58,500 nt of DNA from Tubiluchus corallicola. Its lineage: Eukaryota > Priapulida > Priapulimorpha > Priapulimorphida > Tubiluchidae. Positions 29,101-41,400 of this stretch are shown here, piece by piece (within the stretch, counting starts at the first letter, position 1; each line of letters opens with the position of its first letter). The stretch is taken from assembly GCA_030141605.1 (NCBI GenBank), contig JAQGDQ010000026.1, positions 1,004,001-1,062,500 on the forward strand, written 5' to 3'. The translations under genes and the position numbers were made by a program. The notes under the pieces are model-generated. The model saw only the letters and a list, made by a program, of their open reading frames with translations. It ran no database searches and had not been told where the DNA came from.

Positions 29101-30413
29101 TGCTTGTGTATATGGTTCATACTCATCTTGCCCATGTTGTTACATGCATAATAAAAGGTTTCTCTGAAACCATACTTACTAGTTTTGGGTTAGTGTTTAT
29201 CGTTGTTACAATATTGGTTCTCAAGATTGCTAATGTGGCAAAGTCGGTCATTATCCAGTCTTCAAAGCTTAAAAAAGGCAATTTCGATCAAGTAAAAGTA
29301 AACTAGTAGTAAAAGTGTATGTCTGGTTTTACTGGTTCTGGATCTATCAGCTCACAAATATAGATCTTTATTTCCTTTCTATTATAGTTCTAACATTAGT
29401 GCTCCTTATTGACGGTACAAACCCACAATTAAATGGATTTTGATAAGATTGTAACTAACTATTACGTGCTGCATACTTTTAGCGATCGTGGAAGAGCAGT
29501 GTTGCTATTGTTGTAACAGAACTGATATTTTTATGTGATCAATCGACCATATAATGCATAAAGTAAAATGTATAAAAATGTATTACTGACTATCTTATGA
29601 TATCTCATTCATTTGATTCCCATTTTGATGTCTTTGTACAAATGATACCAACTGTTCTTTTACTTCTACAAACCTGCACCAGCTTTCTGTTTTTCTGCTT
29701 GTCAGTTTTTAATATAATTACTCTATACAATAACAGTGTTATAAAATTAATGTTGTAATCATCTGTTAAAATTATTTTTTATGCCTGACAGGTTGATGTA
29801 CAAGAGACTCGTCGGTGGAGTGCTAGCATTAAGTCGTGCTCACTTTATTCAGGTCAACGGTTTCTCAAATCTCTACTGGGGTTGGGGTGGAGAAGATGAT
29901 GATATGAGTAAGAGGTATTTCGCACTTATTGTAGCTATGTAAAAGCTGTAATTATTAACTCCTTTAAAATAATAAGTTTGAGATCTTATTTATCTTTTTA
30001 TTCTTAAAGTTATTGTTAACTTGTTGTTATGGTGCATTTCAATGAATTAGACACAAGTGTCAATAGTTATTTATATAAAACTGTAATGTTTATTAATATT
30101 ACTATTGTATTACAGGATAGTGGATGCTGGTCTGTTGATAACTAGACCCCGGTTGCTTGTGGGTCGATACAAAATGGTGCATCACATCAAGCGCATCAGG
30201 TCCGAAATCCGTATGAATTTACTGGCACGGTGGAGACGATGGCGTCGAGATGGGCTTAACATGTTACGAAAACTCAACTACTCAGTGTTAGCAGTGAAAC
30301 AACACGATCTTTACTTAAATATTACCGTCGATGTTGGTGATCCACCTTCTCCCAAAGAACAGCTGTCCAATTTAGGTTACACTGAGTCGATCAGCTGGAG
30401 CTGGTCTTGGTGA
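23144..30413 (+). CDS. Beta-1,4-galactosyltransferase family enzyme A (probable beta4GalNAcT type)
   Basis: Six exons, 23144-23357, 23686-23804, 26632-26748, 27227-27414, 29792-29914 and 30116-30413, join into 352 codons with GT-AG introns. Residues 6-24 (LKRVLLILLVALVFYLIRS) form a type II Golgi membrane anchor after a short cytosolic tail; the stem is short. Catalytic parts: IPYRDR 116-121, FNKG 156-159, metal-binding DVD 182-184, WGWGGEDDD 242-250, and Met274/His277 matching the Mn ligands of beta4GalT1. Cys177 and Cys196 match a conserved disulfide. Leu219 replaces Tyr289 of bovine beta4GalT1; in that family Leu or Ile here favours UDP-GalNAc over UDP-Gal (known). The acceptor is probably terminal GlcNAc (inference). 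The C-terminus ends in WSWSW. Length is normal for the family. The closest paralogue is gene B, which converges on it. Confidence 0.93.
23902..26028. mobile_element. TTAA-flanked DNA transposon, 2.1 kb, in gene A intron 2
   Basis: AGGGGGAATATCA at the left and its exact complement TGATATTCCCCCT at the right form 13-bp terminal inverted repeats, flanked on both sides by TTAA (23898-23901 and 26029-26032). TTAA target duplication is typical of Kolobok and piggyBac superfamilies; the G-rich ends fit Kolobok better (inference). A 111-residue minus-strand frame (25594-25929) has no motif I recognise, so the copy looks non-autonomous or decayed. It fills most of the intron between exons 2 and 3. 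Confidence 0.85.
27573..28330. other. GC-richer block inside gene A intron 4
   Basis: This stretch is clearly less AT-rich than the rest of the intron (27415-29791) and pyrimidine-rich near 28100-28280, but every frame is broken by stops. Related 30- to 35-bp sequences flank the wider region: TGGATGCCATTGCATTTTCT near 27531 and TGGACACCATTCCATTTTCT near 28948. It may be an old insertion; the family is not identified. Confidence 0.35.
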
Positions 30414-30625
30414 TAAATGTGCAATTTTAATACTCATCACCTTCATAAATTAAGTGAGTTAGCCATTTCAGGTATTAAGGTCAATATACAGCTATTAGCA
30501 TAATGAATTTGTTTTCCATGTGCAAAGCATATCTGTGATACTGAGCAATCTCGACACATGACCAATTCTGGTCAAATTAGTATTAATTTTTTCCTATGAT
30601 ATTACTGAGTGCTTTGTTTATGTGT

Positions 30626-30631
30626 AATAAA
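30626..30631 (+). terminator. Candidate poly(A) signal for gene A
   Basis: AATAAA about 210 bp after the gene A stop, followed within 30 bp by T/G-rich sequence. Confidence 0.55.
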
Positions 30632-30836
30632 AATACAGTCTTTGCCTCTATAAGTATGGTATACTTTCGTTTATTTTCATATGATACATGTACTTGTATG
30701 TACATAATAACAAACAGGCACGGTAATACAGAGGAGAAAAAGCTGCTCTCAGCCAACTAAAAGCAACAGTAGCAGTACTGAATTTTAACATCACAGGATA
30801 TGACGTGTACATGCAAAAATCATGTTTAGCCCAAAA

Positions 30837-30964
30837 TATTTTTGGAATTATCTTGCAATTTGAACTAATTCATCTCACCGTAAGGCTAGCGACAACACAA
30901 TTTTTTTGGAATTACCTTACAATTTAAACTAATTCAGCCTAGCATAAGGCTAGCAACAACAGTA
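30837..30964. repeat. Direct tandem duplication, 64-bp unit
   Basis: Two adjacent copies of TTTTTGGAATTA, CAATTT(G/A)AACTAATTCA and TAAGGCTAGC(G/A)ACAACA-containing sequence at 64-bp spacing, in the 3' flank of gene A. Confidence 0.8.
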
Positions 30965-33900
30965 CTATTAAATGCAGACACAAGTCTCGACTTCAAAGAT
31001 TGAAATTTGAATAATTTGGAAACTAAAAATATTTGTAAAAAAATAAAATAGCTTTTTTAAGATACTGACTCATGCCTTGCCCAAAGTTCTAGGATAGCAG
31101 TTACGAAATAGCAAGTTTCCTAGATACTAATAGTTTTTCATACATCAATACCAAAACTTCAAAATTTTTTGGTACTGTTTAAGCATTAACTGTGACCTAA
31201 GTGTGACTGCTGCTGTACACCTCCACTGCTAATAAACTGTAACCACGTTAATGTACATAATGGTTGACGAAACATTTTCAGAACTTCAGGTTGAGTAGTC
31301 TCAGTAAATAAACGTATTGAACCAAAAACTATACACTAACTGGATAAAACATTTGGCTAATTCAAACTGACGGCCCTAACGTACCAGACTATCAATAGTT
31401 CACTGAACGGAAAACTTTCACTGAACTAAAAAGTGGGAAAATAGAATAGCAACATACGTAACAACTAGACTGTTAACTAATTATAGTTAGTAAGAGTTTG
31501 TTTATGCGCTAACACTTGAACGTTTGGCAATAATAAGCATTAATATTACTGGTTGACTTAATTACAGTTACTATACAGCACTTAAAACAGTGAAACAACA
31601 TAAATTAAAAACCTTAAAACAAGAAACAATAACACTATTAGAATAATTATTACAAATAAAACGAAGATATTGCTCCTGCTGATTGTATAACACTATTGCT
31701 TGCATATAACAAGATTTTATTTTACATATTTAGGGAATGCAAACAACATACAATTTAAAAGACAACATTTAAATACAATTTTCAACATGCTAATTTCTTG
31801 TTAAATAGAGCCTATTTTAGGTGCACTACCTCATGATGATGTAATTTCACAGTAAGCTAGCATGATTAAGATTGCAGGTTTATGGCTAATATTTCTGCTC
31901 ATAGGAAGTAAAACTTCCAAAGACAACACAGGTGAATGAAACTCAGCATACTAGTTTAGTCAGTTCACTAATACTTGCCACAAATAATCAAACTTGAAAA
32001 AAAACAAACACTTAAAAGACAAACCAACACGTAAGATATCACAAAAAGAACACTGATAACAAATGAAATCTATACACGCCATCTAACACCAATGTCACCA
32101 TAGATGCATAATAGCGGCAAGCTTATCACAGACATTAAACTCTCGTGTCAACTACACATATATCTCTTTTGTACAAAACAAAATAGACCGGCAGAAATGC
32201 CTGGACGAACTTGCACTCAAAGCTTCAGTGGCATAACTATGCACCCGCAAGATTCTTGCAGCTGCAGGAGGTCATTGGTTGATGAAAACATAGGTTAAAA
32301 AGTAAAAAGGCCCTTGGTCATGAACTAGAGGACCAAGAGCACCAAAGCAATACATAATTATGTTTAACAGAACAGACACCTTTGCCAGCATGAAATTGTG
32401 AAGAAAAAATCTAAAGGCAAGTTATGAGAGTTTTATAGCTAATTTTGAAAACTGCAGCGCATCAGTAGGCCACAAAATTTTACTTTACCTTTCAATAATA
32501 GGTGCCCACTGAATTATTTCTCAGGGTGAGGGACCTCAAAGGTATCGCTACACTATTGCAAAGCTTCCAAAGTATGTTACCTACATAACGTTAATATGTA
32601 AAGAAAAATGACGACACTTACAAAATAGCTAAGCTGTAGTTATTAAAAATAACAGAATTAATAGAGTGTGAAATAAACGTTATGAACACACTGTGAGTTC
32701 TAAAATGAGTCGATAACAATAAAAATAAGCAAATATCAACCGATAATAAAATGTAACAGACAATACATATAATATAGATATTGCACCAGTATTTATCTTT
32801 GTAAAATTTTTTGTCAATGCAATCATACAGTTTACATTGAACTTGAAAAGTTAAAATGTTAATATAATAAAAACCCAATTATAAATATTAGTATAGTAAC
32901 TTTGGCATTTTCTAGTTTGTCATTACAAAGGTCTTGGTTATACATACCATGTGAAATACAGACCTTTCTTGTAGTAACTATAATCTTTAGTACAAGCTTA
33001 ATCAGTTTTTGGCAGAAATCTATCTTCATAATACATAGGTAACAAATATCATTTGGCAATACTTAAGAAAAATGTTCAAGAAGTACTGCAGTGAATGGCA
33101 GTACTATACATTTTCTGTAAAAGATTTGATAGCAAATGACACCTAGCGAACTATTTTAATTGGCACCATAAAATTTTGGGTATAGCTGTACAAGAGTGCT
33201 TTAACTCACACAAACAGTTCATGACAAAAATTATCATTTTTTAAACAGCTAAGCTTACTGACACATTTATGCCAAAATAAAATTAATAAAATAGACACTG
33301 TAAACGATCTATGCTATGTTCCGCACTGAACTACTACTAAACACCAGTAAAACTACTACAACCATAAAATTATAATATAATAATATTAAGCTTTGTATCT
33401 TTGGCAAAACCTAACTTTGGCATAAAATACTTATTGAAATAAACAGCAACGTATATGAAAAATTGAGGCAAGTGCTCTTTAAAAACTTTGGCATTATGCA
33501 TTGGAGAGGTTACGAAACCAATTTGACACAGAGTAAAAGAGATTCAAAATTTAAAACTCAAGAACTAAGAATTCTTAGCAGACTTGGGTTCAATAAAGTA
33601 CTTGTACTTGGTGCATGAATATCAGTTTTCATGTGTTTATACTTGAGTTTTATTTTTCAGTTGATCTGTACTGTACTGATCGAAATGTACTTGATTCTTC
33701 ACATACTTCAAACATTGTCATTTTGTAGTAATAATAAGTCAATGAAACATTTTTACATTCATTTTAGCTTACCATTATCAAATGCATGAAACTCAATAAC
33801 TCCACAGGCCTGAAAATTACTGAGTAAAGGGATGGTTATTCTGGACTTAAATTACTCTACATTTCTTATTTAGGTTCACTGTTTTTACACAATGCAAAAT

Positions 33901-35494
33901 ACCTTTCAGCTTGCACATTGGTAAATTTATGAATAATTAATGTCTGCTGTGATTTTAAGCATAATTTGCAGTTAGACGACATGCAGTTCTTGCAAACATT
34001 GTGATGCTCAGTTTCCCATTTTTAAAAACAACAACAACGAATCTTAGCAGAGTAGATTTCCCTAGTTATAAGTACTTCAATAAATTTTTATTAACTTTTG
34101 CATTCGTGAACTAGTACTTTATAAAAAATTTTATGGTTATATTTAACAGTCATTCCAGTACTTTGCCATTTGATAAAAATTACTCGAACCCAAGCCCTAT
34201 CCCTAAAGATTTTTAGAGAAGACATAGCGAAGGGTTCTTTGGTTCAATTCTCTATTCGTAACATTTGAATGGTGCCAAATCTTGTTATAAATATCTACTG
34301 ATAATATCAATTATTGGCAAGTTTAATAAAGAAAAAAATATTTTGTAAAATTCTACAAAGAACAGGATGAGATTCTTTACATAAATAAAAGGTGTCAAAT
34401 GCTGAATTATGCATTTCAGAGTTCATTAGTATTGGACACAGGTAAATATCAATTAACAGCAACTTTATTAAAATGAATGCAAGTTTTGTATAGGTCTCTG
34501 TGGCATTGATAAGTTGTAATTTGTGTTGGCTGTTTTTCAAAAATGCATCATCCATACAGCTAACTATTATTAAATGTTATATAGTTACGTTGTTTGCATT
34601 GGTGATCTAGTTTATGTAGCATGACTCCAATCACAGACCAGTTTCTACAAAGTAATTCTGTATCTTGTAACAGTGAAATTGGGGCAAAATCTTCATTGTT
34701 CTATAGACCGTAGTATAATGTCAATAGAGGCAGAGTGCAGAGATCAACTGCTAAATGTTTAACTTTCTAAAAACTTTGTCTTAGATTCAAAATGGTAATG
34801 TTTGTTTTGGAATAGAAATGCATTTGTCTCTTGCCAAAGCAAGCTAAATTATGGGAGGTTTTCCAATGATGATGACTTGTGCATTAAAAAAGATGAGTTA
34901 ATAAGATAAGAAACTGCCTGAAAGTTGCATTCTGACTCAGTAGTTGGGATGATATATGCAGCAGCAATAAGAATTTGACAGTATGTGAACCCCATGAGAT
35001 ACAAACACCCAACATGCAATGATAAAACCTTGATAAATATCACCCTGCATTTCATCAGTTACCAGAAATGGGGGCTTTATGTAGCACAAAATGCTCCACA
35101 TATCACAAGTAGGCTCCAACTCATTCAAGTGATATTATTTACAAGAGAAAATACTAATGCAAGCTCCGTCTCAAGGCTTATCCACACACTACTGCAGTTA
35201 TGTGGTCCTAAGAAATATTACATTGTAACATTTGGCCCAACAAAAAGCACCATTCAATAACAGAACAGCCAACAGTTAAATACAGATTAATTACAGATCG
35301 GATAATGAGATTCACAGAGTTAAACGAGACATCTTGGCAGGTGTTTTCAACTTCTGTCCCATGAGATTCAGGAAGTAAAAAAGAGATTCATCTGGAATGT
35401 TTTATACTTGTGAAACCATTTTTTGGGTTTGCATTGGCAGTGGAATGACGAAAAGAGCAGGACTGATAAATTAATGTCTAAATTTCTCGCATCC

Positions 35495-38400
35495 CTATCT
35501 ATTTGAGGCAAAAATTTGAGGTGGTTTTCCTACATCTATCATTAGATGGGTAAACAGTGCAAGTTCTCTAATCCATACCATATTATATTTTACGCTGTTG
35601 AGACCATCTAACTTGAAGCGTTTTACCCCTGTATAAAGCAGCTTGTATCTGAAAACAAATTAGAAAACAAAGCTATTAGCAATGCTAATGTAATACATTA
35701 TTTACAGACTGGATAAATCAAATTACCTAACTAGGTCATAGAATTCACATCTCGTATAAACTACAAAATCAATAACACAGAAATCAAAATGTGTTGTGAA
35801 ATTTGCTACATCAAGCGACTGCGAATAATGCAATTAGAAATTTCGTAGCTGTGCCTGATAAATATGCTGGTCATAGAGAAATTTTGGTTTTTACACAATG
35901 TTCGTTTAGTTTTATACATTGGTTAAAAACTACTGAAGAATCTATTAAGAAGGCTTCTTAAGCTTTGTAATAGTGCAGTCACATTTTTATTTATCAAGTG
36001 TTTTACACTGTTTTGTACAGTAAATAAAGCAATGTTCAGGGGCTATTGGCACAAATTTTGAACAAAAACAGCCACCATCTTCAAAACTAATGAAATAACC
36101 AACGAGAATATGTTATTTATGCAAATGATTTTTTGTGCACTAATGATATTTGTAAAAAAAACTTGTACAATTTCATCACAGTTCAAGCCACAACTTAGCT
36201 AAAAGAAAAGATTGCCATGGTGCTCGTAACACCCAGCCTGTTATGCACAATGTCTTGCTATAACACATAACAAAACACTGCAGAAAGCTCATTGGTAAAA
36301 TTGGCACTGCTATGGTGACTTAGTGACTCTTTGTCTGCTATCTCAGGGCAGATTAAAAAACACTGCTAAATTGTACTTGCACTATTTGCAGTCCTATGAT
36401 TTTATAGAAAAGAAGTAAACAAGATTATTAGCAATTCTAATTTAGTTTTTTTAGTTTTTCAAACAAGAAATACAGAATAAAATTCAAGCTCGGTCACAGT
36501 ATTTGTCAACATACAAAATTCATTATCAAACATCCGTTACTGCTGCAATGTGACGAAAGTTATTAATAATATTCTTTCAAAAACAAAAAAACTTTCACAT
36601 CCTGAATTGCTCTTGCTATCTTAAAGGAGAAAAACATTTCAACACACAAAAACTGTTGCCCTGTGTATCATTTTAAAACAACTCATTTTGCATAGTGGGT
36701 TATTATTATGGCTTGTTTTTTTTAGTGGTTTCCTTGATCTATAGTTTTGCAGGGGACAGTTTTCCTAAAGATGTAAGATATGTTTATTTAAAACAATAGG
36801 ATTAGAAGCAAACAATAATAAGGGCATAAGTGTGAAGGCAGTGTATGACTAAAAATACTTCCCTTATATACAACATATTGTTAAAAATTACTTTAGGGGT
36901 TGCACACTATGTGTAACAGGGGCGGTGTTATCTGTATATATATTTTTTCACTATGCAAGTTTATGGGAATTAATTAGATAATAGGATATAAGATTAAAAA
37001 TTGTGTCAAACCAAACAGTTGATGTACAGACATTAGACATTGATACACAGGGCTATGAGGAGGAACTTTTTTGATGACACAACTTAGATAAGAAAGATCA
37101 GTATTTCAGCATCAAGTTTCAAAATAAAAATGCTGAGATAGGATAATGCAAAAGAATTGACATGAAACATTAATATACAGGCTTGTGTGAAGAAATGAAT
37201 ACAGTTTCACCACTAACATAAGAATGATTATTTTAACATGAGGTTTGAAAAATTAAAACTGCACTGGAAATAAATGTGTTGATGACACTATTTAAATGAG
37301 AATGGTAACTTTTTTAATAACGGATTTTAAAATAAAAATACTATGCCTGGATAATATGGCTATTGATGCAAAATGAAATGATATCGGGCATTTGTGTACA
37401 AGACTGCATGAAAAAACTATTGTGATTTCACAACTTAAATAAGAATGAAAGTTGTCCCTAAACAAGGTTTAAAAATGAAAGTACTAAGCTTGGGAGATAT
37501 GGGTATTCATGCAAAAGAAATGTATGTAATCATTATACAGAGTTTTTCAAGTAGTAAGGTTTGAAAGATTAGTATCAGAACAGGCAAAGTCAGTCACACA
37601 CACGTGAATAGTGAATGTGAAGACACGCGTGACTATGACAAAAAAACAATAAAAGTCAAAATTTTGTGTAAACTCCTTCTAGAAAAAATAAAAAAAAATC
37701 TTTGGAAGTCTTGAAAAAATGCCCATAAGGAGTAAAAAGACAACTACCTGTAGACGAGTCTTTCTCATATATGCCTGTATTCAGAAAGAAATTTTATGAG
37801 TAGAGGTTTGATTTTAAAAGACCTACAATTCTGCAAGGTCAAATGGGGATCTAGCTCAGTGTTCTTTAATTCCTCTCTCAAGTTTCCACTGAGAAAATAC
37901 ACAGTACCAATATAAGGCACTATAGGTTGTTGTGGCTGCATCATAACTTATTTTCTTGCTTTAACCAGAAACTACAGACAGGATTTTTTTGCACTTACTC
38001 ACTGATAACTTCAGAATGAATGCTACAGTGACAAATTTCATAATTATGACTTTTTTCAGAATGTTCTGAGAACTTTGCTAACTTACAAGAGTCTCCAGGC
38101 AAACAAACTCTTAATAACCATAAAACTTAAAAAGAAAACAAACTGATCTGGAAAAACAAACAAACACAATGGATAGCTAGCAGGCATAAAGCACTGATTC
38201 AGCAAAGAATCTGAGTAATACCACTTCCGCTTTCTTTAGGTTGCATGCAACTCAAACTAAATGCCAGACTATTGCATAACACCCATTTTAAAGTTACTAG
38301 ACAAAAAGGAATGTTCATAAGTGCATTCCTTAGTGTACATAATTTATCTATGTTATTCTGTCTGTACCTCTTTTTCTGTTCAATTGGTTTTCGTTTTGTG

Positions 38401-41400
38401 TGCTTAATCATCTGGTAACGCCCAATTCTCATGGGTGGGCGAGATATTTTCAAACCAACATAATGCATCCTGGAATAAAACAAAAAGTGTTTTAGAATTA
38501 ACAAATTACTGTTAATGTCTATTTAACATATTTAAAAGCTCAAAAAATATTTTAATAATTAATGATGTAGTAATAACTAGTATTCTTTAGGTAAAACCCA
38601 AAGTTATCTTTTAAAAGATATTTCCGTGAAGTTTGCCGATATTAATTTTATGACTATAAATCTCTAAAATGAAATACATGAAAGAGCCAGCCTCTCGGAA
38701 TCAACATGCTGTTTACTGACACAGACGATCATTTCAACACAAACGTCATTATCAATGCTAGAAATTAAGCCAAAAGAAATAATTAGTACATTTACGACAC
38801 TGCAATTACCAAGGCAGAAAATCATTGCACCATCAGAAGAGTGAAATTTAAATTACCAGGCATATCTACTTGTATTCTGGTAACTTATACTTCACTCTCT
38901 TGATTTAGTAATAAATTTGCACTTTGGTAATTGCATTTGTTTTGGCTTAATTTCTAGCACTAATAATGATAATTGTGTTGAAACGATCATCTGTGCTCAA
39001 TAAACAGCATATTGAATCAATATCTACAGTTACACCTTTGACAGTTTTTCCATGGTTAGGCAGAATATTTGTTCTTGCATGCCTTTATTCTTACAATTTT
39101 TCACTTTGAATTTGAAGTGTCTGTAATTACTATAAAATTACATTTCGTTTAAGATTTGTCACAAAAACTAATAGCATTTTAATTTAAATTGCTAGCAAGG
39201 CACAAAATTGTCAATAAAACAAAGCCAAGCATTTGGCAAGAGTGCACAAGAAAAACTGAGAAATTATAAATTATGGGAATTTTTGTCCGCGAAAACAAAT
39301 TGACTAAAAACATAATCTGTAATACTTTTCCACTAGAGTGCAAATTCTGATTCCAATCTGTAAAAGCAATTTGAAAGTGTGTCGCTAGGCAACCAGAGCA
39401 CCCACCAATGGATTTATAGCCTTATTATCCATGGTAATATAGTTATATGACAGTAAACTATTACAGTTATGGGTTAGTGCCTTATCATAAATACCATACA
39501 CTACTTTAAGAACAAAAGAGGAGCGACTTGCATATCAGCTGGGTAAATCTCACTCAAGCTCATAATCACAGACATTGACCTAATCAACACTCAAAATAAT
39601 TATTTCTGATTGCTGCCTAGTTAAAGCAAATGCAGTTCCTTTTAAATAACTACATGTTTATTATTGTGTTAGAAGACCATGCAATGCCGGGAAAATAATT
39701 AATGCAATTAAATAACCTTTGTTTTTCTAGCTTTTTATGTGGCACATTAGTATTTATGCTTCTATAGTTCTATACTTCTGTATCATTTACAGCTCTGTGA
39801 CAAGCTCTGGGATCTATGTTACAAAATTTGCAGAAAGCTCTGCTAAAAATTATTATTATTACTGCTAACTTTGGAATATTTCTTTCATTTGGAATATTAG
39901 ACATAATTATACATTTTTAACTAATTAGGTTTCTCATTTAGAATAGATCTGTTTTTATAACGCTCTAATTTAATAATTATGTTCCATATTAAATAAATTA
40001 CTGGTTGTTATTGATTGACTGGTACAAGCTAGTCTAGAAAGAATTTGAGACAAAATAGATGGATGAAAGCAGCGTGCTACTAGTGATAGCAATGAGGAGG
40101 TTTATTTGCAATTGACACTAATAACCTGTAGTCTTATTAATTGCATAGATAAATGTTGATGGCAAACTGTTGTAGGCCAAACCTCAAATAGTACATCCTA
40201 TTAATTTTAGTAAATGGAACATCTTTGTTTGTCAAAATGTGAAAAACCATATTTTGTAAATTAAACCTTAAAATAACTAATCTTCTATTCTGGTACCCTG
40301 ACGATAGCATGTTTCGAAAATTCTAAAAAAAATTCTCCAGTTACTTCATTGCAAGTAGGTGGCAAGTTAACAAATTTGGCAGGAAGTTATTCTGCTGAAC
40401 CAGCACATAAAACCCACATGTTTCTTGACACAGTTGTTACGTCAAGGATCCTTGGGGTTTGTGCAACACCTGAAAAAATGGTGAAGCAACTTGTGATAAT
40501 CCATCCCAATGTTTTCATTAGCATTTATGCTCCTTCAGGAACAGTTGCACCCATGTGAAGGAATTTCTTAAGAAGTCCTATATTTCCGCCGGCACTGCTA
40601 GTTGGAATGCTTAGAATTTGCTGCAATATTGAACCTAGTTAACGAAGAAGCTTGAAAAAAAGCCATTTCTAAAAAAATGCAGAATTGCACGTTTTGTATT
40701 AAGCAAATATATTTATTATTTATTTGTTATTTACCTACGTAAACTGGGTTACATGGCCACATGGCCTAGTTCGTATTTTTTTAGTTACGTAAACTGGGTT
40801 ACATGGCCACATGGTCTAGTTTGTATTTTTTAGATTTAGAGTGTTACAGTCTCTTAATTAAAGCAAGGTTTAAGGTAAATTTAGAAGGAACATCATGCAG
40901 TACATGTTATATATAAAACACGTTAGACTATATAAAGATATGAGTATCTCCTCTCATAAGTCCTGGTAATGTAATTAATAGACACCCTAATTCATATCAA
41001 TGAGTTTCTATGAAAATGCTAAAAACACAGGTCTAAAGAATACTGATAAAACAGCAACAGAATTACTCTCGATTAATTTTTTGAGTGATAGTAGTATTCC
41101 ACTGCAGTTAATTTGCTACACTGAGTCTACACACATCATAAAGTATCCTTGTCTGTCACCTACTTATAATTATTTTATACGGGTAATGTTACCTGTTGGC
41201 CATATCATCATCTTCAGCACCCCAACCCCAGTACATATTGGAATATCCATTTACTAGTAAAAAGTGTTCTAGTCGAATTGCTAACACCCCTCCAACTAGA
41301 TCCATATATGGCATCCTGCAACAAAAAGGAAAGTGATGTACTAAAATTAATGTCAACAGCCTGTGAAATCTATAGATTAAAGTCAACTACAGTACTTATC

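Larger units (their letters stand above)
30414..35494. other. Convergent 3' flanks of genes A and B
   Basis: About 5 kb of AT-rich DNA between the stop codons of two tail-to-tail genes. No exon of either gene and no transposon with clear ends was found, apart from the 64-bp tandem duplication at 30837. TTTATT at 34463 (AATAAA on the minus strand) is one possible poly(A) signal for gene B, but several others occur. Confidence 0.5.

Noticed and set aside
29037-29306. 89-residue frame with hydrophobic stretch in gene A intron 4
   Set aside because: No splice partners, no homologue recognised, AT-rich hydrophobic bias expected by chance.
34849-35128. Overlapping minus- and plus-strand frames near 35 kb
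   Set aside because: Located beyond the gene B stop in the 3' flank; overlapping frames on both strands without domains.
38199-38367. Extension of the gene B exon 38368-38469 to the end of its open frame
   Set aside because: The frame beyond AG|GTACAG loses family similarity, whereas splicing to 35648 restores the DGLNSV block and the expected C-terminus.
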